A DNA stretch of 64,000 nucleotides. It comes from Nonomuraea muscovyensis. Lineage in GTDB: Bacteria > Actinomycetota > Actinomycetes > Streptosporangiales > Streptosporangiaceae. The position numbers and the translations under genes were made by a program. A model generated the notes under the pieces. That model saw nothing but the letters and a program-made list of their open reading frames with translations, searched no databases and was not told the origin of the DNA. The stretch's first letter is position 1. Every line of letters starts with the position of its first letter. Location of the stretch: NCBI RefSeq assembly GCF_014207745.1, contig NZ_JACHJB010000002.1, positions 62,001-126,000 on the forward strand, in the 5' to 3' direction. Positions 24,398-32,656 of the stretch are shown here, piece after piece.

Positions 24398-25080
24398 TCC
24401 GCGTCCTCGTGGCCGACGACCAGGCGCTCGTCCGCGCCGGCGTGCGGATGCTGCTGCAGGCGGCCGGCGACATGGAGGTCGTCGCCGAGGCCGAGGACGG
24501 CGCCGAGGCGGTCCGGCTCGCCGAACGGCACCTGCCCGACGTGATCCTCATGGACCTGCGCATGCCCCGCGTCGACGGTCTCGAGGCGATCAGGCGCGTC
24601 CTCGCCGCCCGGCCGGCCAGCCGGATCGTCGTGCTGACCACGTTCGCCGAGGACGCCAACGTGCACGCGGCCCTGCGCGCCGGCGCGGTCGGTTTCCTGG
24701 TCAAGGACGACGAGCCGGAACGCATGGTCGACGCCGTGCGCCGCGCCTCGGCGGGGGAGCAGCTGCTGGCCCCGTCGGTGCTGCGCCGCGTCGTGGAGGG
24801 GTTCCTCGCCGCCGGTGAGCGCGCCGCCGCACCCGCGCCCGCCGGGCTGACCGAACGGGAGCTGGAGGTCCTCGCCCTGGTGGGCACCGGCCTGTCCAAC
24901 GCCGAGATCGCCGAGGAACTGCACGTCGGGGTCACCACGGTCAAGACCCACGTCGCCGCCGCGATGGACAAGCTGGGTCTGCGCAACCGCATCCAGGCCG
25001 CCGTCGTCGCGCACCGCAGCGGCCTGGTGGACGCCTCCTTCCGGCCGGTGCGCCCGCACCCGCGGCGCCTGCGGTCCTAG
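24394..25080 (+). CDS. NarL/FixJ-family response regulator
   Basis: 228 residues. The receiver domain has Asp8/Asp9, phospho-acceptor Asp54 (ILMDLRMP), Thr in LTTF and Lys in FLVKDD. A LuxR-type helix-turn-helix (about 150-210; LTERELEVLALVGTGLSNAEIAEEL) follows. It is the partner of the overlapping histidine kinase. A strong 16-bp hairpin after the stop ends the operon. Targets are unknown; the small membrane protein gene downstream is one candidate. Confidence 0.95.
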   Translation: MIRVLVADDQALVRAGVRMLLQAAGDMEVVAEAEDGAEAVRLAERHLPDVILMDLRMPRVDGLEAIRRVLAARPASRIVVLTTFAEDANVHAALRAGAVGFLVKDDEPERMVDAVRRASAGEQLLAPSVLRRVVEGFLAAGERAAAPAPAGLTERELEVLALVGTGLSNAEIAEELHVGVTTVKTHVAAAMDKLGLRNRIQAAVVAHRSGLVDASFRPVRPHPRRLRS

Positions 25081-25115
25081 CCGGGCGACCGGCCGGTCGC
25101 CGGCCGGTCGCCCGG
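25081..25115 (+). terminator. 16-bp hairpin ending the two-component operon
   Basis: Arms 25081-25096 and 25100-25115 are exact reverse complements around TCG, starting at the base after the response regulator stop. Confidence 0.75.
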
Positions 25116-25224
25116 CCCGGCGTCATCCCCACGGGGGACCCGCGAATAATCCGCCGGGCTGACGACCGGGCCCGTCCCCGGCGACGACCATGTGGTCCTC
25201 CGTTTCCTCAGGAAGGACCTCACC

Positions 25225-25719
25225 ATGCGCGACCCCGGCCAGGACACCTCGCACAACGCCGCTCTCCAGGAAGCCGCCCTCCAGGGGGCGGGCGCGCACG
25301 GGGCCGCTCTGCGGGGCGACGCCGCACCGGTCCGGTCCGGGGCGGTGCCCGCCGGGCTGCTGTACGGGCTGCGCATCGCGGTCGTCGCGCACGCCGCCGC
25401 CCTGGTCGTGGCCGCCTCGCTGGCCGGCCAGGCGGTGCAGGCGGGCGGCGGCGCCATGGCCGAGAGCCACGTCATGGCCGGGATGCTCTCCCACCTGGTG
25501 GCGATCGCCCAGGTCGTCCTCGCCGTGCTCGTCTGGCGGCCCGGGCGCGGAGCCGGCTGGCCCGCGCTCGCCGGCGTCGTGCTGCTGATCGCCGAGATGG
25601 GCCAGCACTTCACCTGGGCCATGCTGGGCGCCCACCTGCCGAACGGGGTCGTCATGTTCGGGCTGACCACCGCCATCCTCGTCTGGGCCTGGTCCCCGGG
25701 AGCCGCCCGCCGCCGCTAA
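25225..25719 (+). CDS. Hypothetical membrane protein with four helices
   Basis: 164 residues with a roughly 45-residue polar Ala/Gly-rich N-terminus and then four hydrophobic helices. I do not recognise a family. Polar residues in the helices (HAAALV, SHLVAIAQ, EMGQHFTWA) could bind a ligand or haem, but this is speculation. ATG at 25225 follows GGAAGG. It lies 10 bp before trpF and may be co-transcribed with it, or it may belong to the regulon of the upstream two-component system. Confidence 0.65.
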   Translation: MRDPGQDTSHNAALQEAALQGAGAHGAALRGDAAPVRSGAVPAGLLYGLRIAVVAHAAALVVAASLAGQAVQAGGGAMAESHVMAGMLSHLVAIAQVVLAVLVWRPGRGAGWPALAGVVLLIAEMGQHFTWAMLGAHLPNGVVMFGLTTAILVWAWSPGAARRR

Positions 25720-25729
25720 CCTCGACCGT

Positions 25730-26323
25730 GTGTACGTCAAGATCTGCGGGCTGAGCGAGCCCGAGCACGTGACCGCCGCCGTCGAGGCGGGCGCCGACGC
25801 CATCGGGTTCGTGCTGACCGAGAGCCCTCGCCGGGTCGCACCCGAGCGGGCCGCCGCACTCGCCCGCCTGGTGCCCGGCCACGTGCTGACCGTGGGGGTG
25901 TTCCGCGGCGAGGACCCGGCGACCGTCCGCGCGGCGGCCCTGGCCGCGCAGGTGGGCGCCGTCCAGTTGCACGGCCGCCACCCGCACGCCGACTTCACGG
26001 CGCTCAAGGACCTGGGCGCCACCCTGGTCAGGGCGGTCGACTCCACCGCCGACCTGCGCTGCGGCGCCTTCGACGAGGACCTGCTCATCGTCGACGCGCC
26101 CCGCCCCGGCTCCGGCCTGCCGTGGGACTGGGCGGCCGTGCGCGGCCGGCCCACCGGCCGCTGGATGCTCGCGGGCGGCCTCAGCCCCGCGAACGTGGCC
26201 GAGGCCGTCGCCGCCGCAGACCCGTGGGGGGTGGACGTGTCGAGCGGCGTCGAGGTGGCGCCGGGGGTGAAGGACTCCGCCCTCATCCGCTCCTTCGTGG
26301 CACAGGCGCGCCGTGCGGGCTGA
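25730..26323 (+). CDS. trpF: Phosphoribosylanthranilate isomerase TrpF
   Basis: 197 residues. TrpF isomerises N-(5-phosphoribosyl)anthranilate in the third step of tryptophan synthesis. The catalytic Cys is in VKICG at the N-terminus and the general acid Asp in LLIVDAP. Phosphate-binding motifs AGGLSPANV and DVSSGVEVAPGVKD are intact. It begins with GTG at 25730. Streptomycetes and mycobacteria usually lack trpF and use PriA instead, so this gene is notable. It is 19 kb from the fused trpE(G). Confidence 0.92.
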   Translation: MYVKICGLSEPEHVTAAVEAGADAIGFVLTESPRRVAPERAAALARLVPGHVLTVGVFRGEDPATVRAAALAAQVGAVQLHGRHPHADFTALKDLGATLVRAVDSTADLRCGAFDEDLLIVDAPRPGSGLPWDWAAVRGRPTGRWMLAGGLSPANVAEAVAAADPWGVDVSSGVEVAPGVKDSALIRSFVAQARRAG

Positions 26324-27113
26324 GCTGGCCCGGATCATCGCGTTCGAGCACGGGTTCGCCCGCCGCAGGGCCGGCCGGGTCGTCGAGCAGCGTGGCGGCT
26401 TCGCCGTGCTCAACGACCGCTACCCCGGCTCGTACGACGACAACAGGCTGATCATCCGCCCGCCGGGCACCGCTCCGGCCATCGGCGGCGAGACGTCGCC
26501 GGGCGCGGGGGAGGCGCCGGCGGCCGGCGAGGTGCTGCGGATGGCGGACGAGGTGCTGGCCGGCCGGGCCCACCGGTACGTGTGCGTGGACGACGACGTG
26601 CTCGGCGCCGCCTACGCGCCCGCCTTCGCCGCCGCCGGCTACGCCCACGACACCAACCTGATCATGGTGTTCCGCGGCCGGCCGCCGCAGGACCCGCCGC
26701 CGGCCGAGCACCTCACCCTGGAGGAACTGCTGCCCGTGCTGCGCCACGACTGGCGCGAGCTGCTGCCCGACGCCGGCGAGACCGTCGTCGAAGGGCTCGC
26801 GCTGCGCGTCGGCGAACGGCTGCGCGGCGCCGACGTGGTGCAGTTCCGGGGCGTACGCGACGCCGACGGTCGGATCGCCGCCAGGGCCGACCTGTACGTG
26901 CACGACGGGGTGGCCCAGATCGAGAGCGTGCACACCGGCACCCGCCACCGCGGCCGCGGGCACGCGCGCACGCTCATGACGGCCCTGCTGGCGGAGGCGG
27001 CCGGCAACGACCTGGTCTTCCTGGTGGCCGACGACGCCGACTGGCCCAAGGACTTCTACCGGCGCCTCGGCTTCGAGCCGCTGGCCCGCACCCACTCCTT
27101 CCTGCGCGCCTGA
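26313..27113 (+). CDS. GNAT family N-acetyltransferase
   Basis: 266 residues. The C-terminal part has the acetyl-CoA loop THRGRGHARTLMTALLAEA-like segment (RHRGRGHA) and ends DWPKDFYRRLGFEPLART, typical of GNATs. The N-terminal half is less conserved and may hold a degenerate second domain. GTG at 26313 overlaps trpF by 11 nt, so translation is coupled to trpF. The substrate is unknown. Confidence 0.85.
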   Translation: MRAELARIIAFEHGFARRRAGRVVEQRGGFAVLNDRYPGSYDDNRLIIRPPGTAPAIGGETSPGAGEAPAAGEVLRMADEVLAGRAHRYVCVDDDVLGAAYAPAFAAAGYAHDTNLIMVFRGRPPQDPPPAEHLTLEELLPVLRHDWRELLPDAGETVVEGLALRVGERLRGADVVQFRGVRDADGRIAARADLYVHDGVAQIESVHTGTRHRGRGHARTLMTALLAEAAGNDLVFLVADDADWPKDFYRRLGFEPLARTHSFLRA

Positions 27114-27303
27114 CCCGCGGTCGTCGATCACCCGCGCCCGTTCACCCACCAGCCCCCGCCCGCCCCCGGGAGGCCGGTGGGGACCTTCGGGGAGGCGGGA
27201 AGGGGCGCCGGGAGACGGCGCCGGGGACAGCGCGGGAGACGGCCTGGGAGACGGCCCGGCCGGGGCCGCCTGGAGCCACAGGTGACGCAGTAGGGTCTGC
27301 TGC

Positions 27304-27885
27304 GTGAGCGAAACTTCCGCCGAGGACCGGATCTGGACGGTTCCCAACCTGCTGAGCTTCCTGCGACTTCTCGGCGTGCCCGTCTTCCTCTGGCTCGTCC
27401 TCGGGCCGAAGGCCGACGGCTGGGCGGTCGCCGTGCTCGCGGTCGCCGGGTTCACCGACTGGCTCGACGGCAAGATCGCCCGCGCGTTCGACCAGACCAG
27501 CAAGCTGGGCCGGATCATCGACCCGGCCGCCGACAAGCTCTACGTCTTCGCCACGATCCTGGCGCTGCTCATCCGCGACGTCATCCCCTGGTGGCTGGTG
27601 GCCGTCATCCTCGGCCGCGAACTGTTCGTCGCCTGTTTCATCCCCGTCCTCCGCCGGCACGGCTACCGGGCACTCCAGGTGCATTTCCTCGGCAAGGCCG
27701 CCATGTTCAACCTCATGTACGCCTTCCCGCTGCTCTTCCTCGCCTCCCACACCGGCTGGTACGCCGACCTGGCGCGAATCACGGGATGGGCCTTCGCTCT
27801 GTGGGGAACAGGTCTGTACTGGTGGGCAGGGGCACTGTATGTGGTACAAGTGCGCCGGCTCGTGACTGCGACCACAAAGGAGTGA
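27304..27885 (+). CDS. CDP-alcohol phosphatidyltransferase (PgsA-like)
   Basis: 193 residues with about five membrane helices. The family signature DxxDGxxAR...GxxxDxxxD is complete (DWLDGKIARAF...LGRIIDPAADK, about 56-82). The enzyme joins a CDP-activated lipid to an alcohol such as glycerol-3-phosphate or inositol phosphate. The GTG start at 27304 is taken. It precedes a sugar nucleotidyltransferase gene by only 4 nt, so the pair is an operon and may serve phospholipid or glycolipid synthesis. Confidence 0.92.
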   Translation: MSETSAEDRIWTVPNLLSFLRLLGVPVFLWLVLGPKADGWAVAVLAVAGFTDWLDGKIARAFDQTSKLGRIIDPAADKLYVFATILALLIRDVIPWWLVAVILGRELFVACFIPVLRRHGYRALQVHFLGKAAMFNLMYAFPLLFLASHTGWYADLARITGWAFALWGTGLYWWAGALYVVQVRRLVTATTKE

Positions 27886-27889
27886 TCGT

Positions 27890-30394
27890 GTGAAGGCGGT
27901 CGTCATGGCGGGAGGCGAGGGCACCCGGCTGCGGCCGATGACGGCCAACCAGCCCAAACCCCTGCTCCCCGTAGCCAACCGCCCGATCATGGAACACGTG
28001 CTGCGCCTGCTCAAGCGGCACCGCGTCACCGAGACGGTCGTCACCCTGCAGTTCCTCGCCGCGCTCGTGCGCAACTACTTCGGCGACGGCGACGAGCTCG
28101 GCATGAACCTGCAGTACGCCACCGAGGACATCCCGCTCGGCACGGCCGGCAGCGTCAAGAACGCCGCCGACCGGCTGCGCGACGGCAGGTTCCTCGTCAT
28201 CTCCGGCGACGCGCTGACCGACATCGACCTGACCGACATGGTCCGCTTCCACCGCGAGACCTCGGCCCTGGTCACCATCGGGCTCAAACGCGTCCCCAAC
28301 CCCCTCGAGTTCGGCATCATCATCGTCGACGAGACCGGACGGGTGCAGCGCTTCCTGGAGAAGCCCACCTGGGGCCAGGTCTTCTCCGACACGGTCAACA
28401 CCGGCGTGTACGTCATGGAGCCCGAGGTCCTCGACCACGTCGCCGGCGGCGAGCCCGTCGACTGGTCGGCCGACGTCTTCCCCCGGCTGCTCGATGCCGG
28501 CGCCCCCATCTACGGCTATGTGGCCGACGGCTACTGGGAGGACGTCGGCACCCACGAGAGCTACCTCAAGGCCCATGCCGACGCCCTGTCCGGGCGGGTC
28601 AGGCTGGACCTCGGCGGTTTCGAGCTCTCGCCCGGCGTCTGGGTCGCCGAGTCGGCCTCCGTCGACCCCGACGCGGTGCTCAAGGGGCCGCTGCTCATCG
28701 GCGACTACGCCAAGGTCGAGGCGGGCGCCGAGCTGCGGGAGTTCACCGTGCTGGGCAACAACGCGGTCGTGCGCGAGGGGGCCTTCCTGCACCGGGCCGT
28801 CGTGCACGACAACGTCTACCTCGGCCCCGGCGCCCACCTGCGCGGCTGCGTCATCGGCAAGAGCACCGACGTGATGTCCGGCGCCCGCATCGAGGAGGAC
28901 GCCGTCATCGGCGACGAGTGCGTCATCGAGTCCGAGGCGTACATCTCCAGCGGCGTCAGGGTCTACCCGTTCAAGACCATCGAGGCCGGCGCGGTCGTCA
29001 ACACCAGCGTCATCTGGGAGTCGCGCGGCCAGCGCAGCCTGTTCGGCCCGCGCGGCGTCAGCGGCCTGGTCAACGTCGAGATCACCCCCGAGCTGTGCGT
29101 AAGGCTGGCCAGCGCGTACGCCACCACCCTGAAGAAGGGCGCCCAGGTCGTCACCTCCCGCGACTCCTCCCTGGCCGCCAGGGCGCTCAAGCGGGCCGTC
29201 ATCAGCGCGCTCACCGCCAGCGCCATCAACGTGCTGGACCTGGAGGCCGCCCCGCTGCCGGTGGCCCGCTTCCACACCGCCCGCGAGTCCGTCGCCGGCG
29301 GCATCGCGCTGCGCACCACCGCCGGCGACCCGCAGAGCGCCGACATCGTGATCATGGACGACCGGGGTGCCGACCTGCCCGCCGCCGCCCAGCGCAAGCT
29401 GGAGCGGGTCTTCTCCCGGCAGGAGTTCCGCCGTGCCTTCCCCGGCGAGATCGCCGAGCTCAACTACCCCGCCCGCGTCGTGGAGGACTACACCCACGAG
29501 CTGCTGCGCCGCATCGACATGACCGGCATCGACGGCATGAAGGTCGTCGTCGACTGCGCCGGCGGCACCTCCTCGCTCGTCCTGCCGACCCTGCTCGGCC
29601 GGGTCGGCGTGGACGTGCTCACCGTCAACGCCCGCCTCGACGACACCTCGCCCACCGAGACGCTCGCCGAGCGCCGCCGCGACCTGCAACGCCTGTCGGA
29701 GCTCGTCAGCTCCTCCCGGGCCGCCTTCGGCGTCCGCTTCGACCCCGTGGGCGAGCGCATCGCCCTCGTGGACGAGATGGGCCAGCTCATCGGCGAGGAA
29801 CGCGCCCTGCTCGTGGTGCTCGACCTGGTGGCCGCCGAACGCCGGGGCGGCCGGGTGGCGCTGCCCGTCACCACGACCAGGGTCGCCGAGCAGGTCTGCC
29901 GCTTCCACGGCGTCCAGGTGCGGTGGACCCCGACCACGCTCGACGCGCTCACCTCGGCCGCCGCCGACCACGACATGATCTTCGCGGGCGACGGCAGGGG
30001 CGGCTTCGTGGTGCCGGAGTTCTCGCCCGCCGTCGACGGGCTGGCAGCGTTCATGCGGCTGCTCGGCCTCGTCGCCCGCACCCGGCTCTCGCTCAGCCAG
30101 ATCGACGCCCGCATCCCCCTGGCGCGGCTGCTGAAGCGCACCGTGCCGACGCGGTGGGCGGCCAAGGGAGCCGTCATGCGCTCGGTCATCGAGTCCGTCG
30201 AGGCGGGACCCGGGCGGCACCGGATCGACACGACCGACGGGGTGCGGGTGACCGGCGACGACGGAAGCTGGGTGCTCATCCTGCCCGCCGCCACCGAGCC
30301 CGTCACCGACCTGTGGGCCGAGGCTCAGGACGTCGACACCGCCCAGGCGCTCCTCGAACGCTGGGCCCGCGTCGTCGAACAGGCGGCCGGCTGA
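27890..30394 (+). CDS. Mannose-1-phosphate guanylyltransferase-like protein with degenerate phosphomannomutase domain
   Basis: 834 residues. The N-terminal nucleotidyltransferase (about 1-230; VMAGGEGTRLRPMT, QPKPLLPVANRP) is followed by left-handed beta-helix hexapeptide repeats (about 250-370) and a phosphohexomutase-like domain (about 385-830). The last lacks the phosphoserine loop TASHNP (RTTAGDPQ stands there) and the DGDGDR metal loop (FDPVGER stands there). It therefore should not be an active mutase. The first domain probably makes GDP-mannose or a related sugar nucleotide for glycolipids. GTG start at 27890. Confidence 0.87.
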   Translation: MKAVVMAGGEGTRLRPMTANQPKPLLPVANRPIMEHVLRLLKRHRVTETVVTLQFLAALVRNYFGDGDELGMNLQYATEDIPLGTAGSVKNAADRLRDGRFLVISGDALTDIDLTDMVRFHRETSALVTIGLKRVPNPLEFGIIIVDETGRVQRFLEKPTWGQVFSDTVNTGVYVMEPEVLDHVAGGEPVDWSADVFPRLLDAGAPIYGYVADGYWEDVGTHESYLKAHADALSGRVRLDLGGFELSPGVWVAESASVDPDAVLKGPLLIGDYAKVEAGAELREFTVLGNNAVVREGAFLHRAVVHDNVYLGPGAHLRGCVIGKSTDVMSGARIEEDAVIGDECVIESEAYISSGVRVYPFKTIEAGAVVNTSVIWESRGQRSLFGPRGVSGLVNVEITPELCVRLASAYATTLKKGAQVVTSRDSSLAARALKRAVISALTASAINVLDLEAAPLPVARFHTARESVAGGIALRTTAGDPQSADIVIMDDRGADLPAAAQRKLERVFSRQEFRRAFPGEIAELNYPARVVEDYTHELLRRIDMTGIDGMKVVVDCAGGTSSLVLPTLLGRVGVDVLTVNARLDDTSPTETLAERRRDLQRLSELVSSSRAAFGVRFDPVGERIALVDEMGQLIGEERALLVVLDLVAAERRGGRVALPVTTTRVAEQVCRFHGVQVRWTPTTLDALTSAAADHDMIFAGDGRGGFVVPEFSPAVDGLAAFMRLLGLVARTRLSLSQIDARIPLARLLKRTVPTRWAAKGAVMRSVIESVEAGPGRHRIDTTDGVRVTGDDGSWVLILPAATEPVTDLWAEAQDVDTAQALLERWARVVEQAAG

Positions 30395-30561
30395 GCTCCC
30401 CGGACGAGCCTCTGAGAGGAATGTCACCCTCCGTAACGGGGTGCAGGGGTTCGCATAGAGCCGTGCAAGATCGTATCGTGTAAAGGCGCGGCGGCATGGA
30501 CCTGCGGGCTCGGGCGGCGGTAACTTTGTCACCGTCCGAACCCGTCGTCCAGCGCCCCGCC

Positions 30562-30590
30562 TTGACCTTTGCCGTTCAGCAGCGTAAGTT
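30562..30590 (+). promoter_or_regulatory. Candidate sigma-70 promoter of the garA operon
   Basis: TTGACC (30562-30567) and TAAGTT (30585-30590) are spaced by exactly 17 nt, about 85 nt upstream of the garA ATG, in a 281-bp gap with no gene. Confidence 0.6.
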
Positions 30591-30675
30591 GCGGCATTCG
30601 CAAACTTGAAGAGCGAAGCGAGGCGCGCCCCGAGCACCGTCGCCGCGTCTTCGCGGTAGGAGGCCGAGCCGATCG

Positions 30676-31188
30676 ATGCCGAGCGTCTACTGCACGCAGT
30701 GCGGGCACGCCAACCCCGAGGATGCCCGTTTCTGTTCCCGTTGTGGGTCTCCGCTGACCAGGCCCGAGGTCAGCGCCGACACGACATCGACGATCTCCGT
30801 CGCGGGAATCGAGGCGTACGAGGCTGAGACCGGCAACATGTTGCTGGCCGAGCAGGCGCTGGTCGAACAGCTGCCGCCGGGCACGGCGTTGCTCACGGTG
30901 ACCAGGGGCCCCAACCAGGGCAGCCGGTTCCGCCTCGACAAGGACCTCACCACCACCGGGCGCCATCCCGAGAGCGACATCTTCCTCGACGACATCACGG
31001 TCTCGCGCCGCCACGTCGAGTTCTACCGTCACCGGGGCGGCCAGTTCTCCGTGCGCGACGTGGGCAGCCTCAACGGCACCTACGTCAACCGCGAGCGCAT
31101 CGAGGAGGTGCCGCTGCACTCCGGCGACGAGGTGCAGATCGGCAAGTTCCGTCTCCTGTTCCTCATGCGGAGCGCCGGCGGCGCATGA
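30676..31188 (+). CDS. garA: GarA/OdhI-type FHA protein with N-terminal zinc ribbon
   Basis: 170 residues. The FHA domain (about 75-160; GRHPESDIFLDDITVSRRHVEF, GSLNGTYVNRE) closely resembles mycobacterial GarA, which binds 2-oxoglutarate dehydrogenase and glutamate dehydrogenase under control of Ser/Thr kinases. A TTST segment before it (about 36-40) matches the phosphorylated threonine motif of GarA. In addition, a zinc ribbon (CTQCG...CSRCG, 6-24) is present at the N-terminus, absent from mycobacterial GarA. Gene order to gcvP supports orthology. The stop overlaps the next ATG. Confidence 0.88.
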   Translation: MPSVYCTQCGHANPEDARFCSRCGSPLTRPEVSADTTSTISVAGIEAYEAETGNMLLAEQALVEQLPPGTALLTVTRGPNQGSRFRLDKDLTTTGRHPESDIFLDDITVSRRHVEFYRHRGGQFSVRDVGSLNGTYVNRERIEEVPLHSGDEVQIGKFRLLFLMRSAGGA

Positions 31189-31847
31189 GTTCGCAGGCGG
31201 CACGCTCGCACATGAGCATCGGGGAGGTCCTCGCCCTCCTGCAGGGCGAGTTCCCCGACGTCACGATCTCCAAGATCCGCTTCCTGGAGGGTGAGGGGCT
31301 CATCGAGCCCGAGCGCAGCCCGTCGGGCTTTCGCAAGTTCACCCACCTGCACGTGGAGCAGTTGCGCTACATCCTCACCGAGCAGCGCGACCACTACCTC
31401 CCGCTGCGGGTGATCAAGGATCGGATGGCCGAGGAGCTCGGCCGCCCCCGCGCCGTCCCCGGCGCGCAGGAGACGCAGGAGGTGCGGCTGAGCCGTGCCG
31501 AGCTGCTGGAGGCGGCCGGGATCGACGACGGGACGCTCACCGAGCTGGAGGACTACGGCCTGCTCGCCGCCCGCGCCAGGCGCTACGACCAGGACGCGCT
31601 GGAGGTGGCGCGCACCGTCGGCGCGCTGGCCCGCTTCGGCCTGCACGCCCGTCACCTGCGCGCCGTCAAGGCGGCGGCCGAGCGTGAGGCGGGGCTGGTC
31701 GAGCAGACCGTCGCGCCGATACTCAAACGGCGCGCGCCCGGCGCGATCGGCGAGGCGGACGAGGTGGCCCGGGAGGCCTCCACGCTGCTGCTCGACCTGC
31801 ACGCCGCGCTGGTGCGCATCGGCGTGCGCACCGTCCTGGGAGGATGA
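31185..31847 (+). CDS. ftsR: MerR-family regulator FtsR
   Basis: 220 residues with an N-terminal MerR winged helix (SIGEVLALLQGEFPDVTISKIRFLEGEGLIEPERSPSG-type segment, 10-50) and a C-terminal helical domain. Its position after garA and before the nuclease gene matches Rv1828/Cg1631, and the latter (FtsR) activates the cell-division gene ftsZ in Corynebacterium. ATG at 31185 overlaps the garA stop, giving coupled translation. The role in division is inferred from orthology. Confidence 0.87.
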   Translation: MSSQAARSHMSIGEVLALLQGEFPDVTISKIRFLEGEGLIEPERSPSGFRKFTHLHVEQLRYILTEQRDHYLPLRVIKDRMAEELGRPRAVPGAQETQEVRLSRAELLEAAGIDDGTLTELEDYGLLAARARRYDQDALEVARTVGALARFGLHARHLRAVKAAAEREAGLVEQTVAPILKRRAPGAIGEADEVAREASTLLLDLHAALVRIGVRTVLGG

Positions 31848-32037
31848 GCCGCCCGGCCGGGGGCGGCCGCGCCGCCGCTGTGCCGCGCGGCCGAGCCTCC
31901 GGGGGTGCCGGACGGCCGAGCCGGACCGGGCCCCTCCGGCGGGACATTCGGGGCCTGCCGGGTGTTACGTTGAATTGCAGAAGCGGACCACCAATGACCT
32001 GTGCCGGGCCACCGGCCAGTCGAATACGGAGCAGCCC

Positions 32038-32508
32038 GTGTTGCAGATGGAGGTCGTGGGCGTACGCGTTGAAATGCCCACAAACCAGCCGATCGTCTTG
32101 CTCAAGGAGGCACACGGGGAGCGGTTCCTGCCCATCTGGATCGGCATGACCGAGGCCACGGCCATCGCGCTGGCCCAGGCCGAGGAGCCGCCGCCGCGGC
32201 CGCTGACGCACGACCTGTTCAGGGACGTGCTGAGCGCCCTGGGTGTCGGTCTGCGTGCCGTCAACATCGTCGCCCTGCGCGACGGCATCTTCTTCGCCGA
32301 CCTGGTGTTCTCCAACGGGGTGGAGGTGAGCGCGCGGCCGTCCGACTCGATCGCGCTCGCCCTGCGCACCGGGGCGCGCATCTTCGCCAGCGAGGAGGTC
32401 GTCCAGGAGGCCGGAGTGATCATCCCCGACGACCAGGAGGACGAGGTGGAGAAGTTCAGGGAGTTCCTTGACACGATCACGCCCGAAGACTTCGGCAGGG
32501 CGGGGTAG
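32038..32508 (+). CDS. Bifunctional nuclease family protein (DUF151)
   Basis: 156 residues of the BFN/DUF151 fold (VVGVRVEMPTNQPIVLLKE, LPIWIGMTEATAIALAQ, RPSDSIALALRTGARIF). It corresponds to Rv1829 in the conserved gene block. Members in plants show nuclease activity; the bacterial role is unsettled. The GTG at 32038 is chosen because GGAG precedes it by 6 nt; TTG 32041 and ATG 32047 are alternatives. A 190-bp gap separates it from ftsR. Confidence 0.9.
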   Translation: MLQMEVVGVRVEMPTNQPIVLLKEAHGERFLPIWIGMTEATAIALAQAEEPPPRPLTHDLFRDVLSALGVGLRAVNIVALRDGIFFADLVFSNGVEVSARPSDSIALALRTGARIFASEEVVQEAGVIIPDDQEDEVEKFREFLDTITPEDFGRAG

Positions 32509-32553
32509 GTATTTCAGTGCATTTACGCTTCACGACGCGCCGAGCCGGATCGT

Positions 32554-32582
32554 TGACTGAGCATGGTCACGGTCCTACGGTG
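32554..32582 (+). promoter_or_regulatory. Candidate promoter of the second MerR gene
   Basis: TTGACT (32554-32559) and TACGGT (32577-32582) with a 17-nt spacer lie about 75 nt upstream of the MerR GTG. Confidence 0.5.
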
Positions 32583-32656
32583 CAAGTGAAACCCGTGGTC
32601 GCCCTTTTACGAACCCCCAGATCAGGCCACGGGATGAGAGAAAGCCGGAGGTCCGC

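Noticed and set aside
27779..30637. A 952-codon minus-strand frame opposite the nucleotidyltransferase fusion
   Set aside because: Same GC-driven shadow; the plus-strand frame has clear motifs and a proper start.
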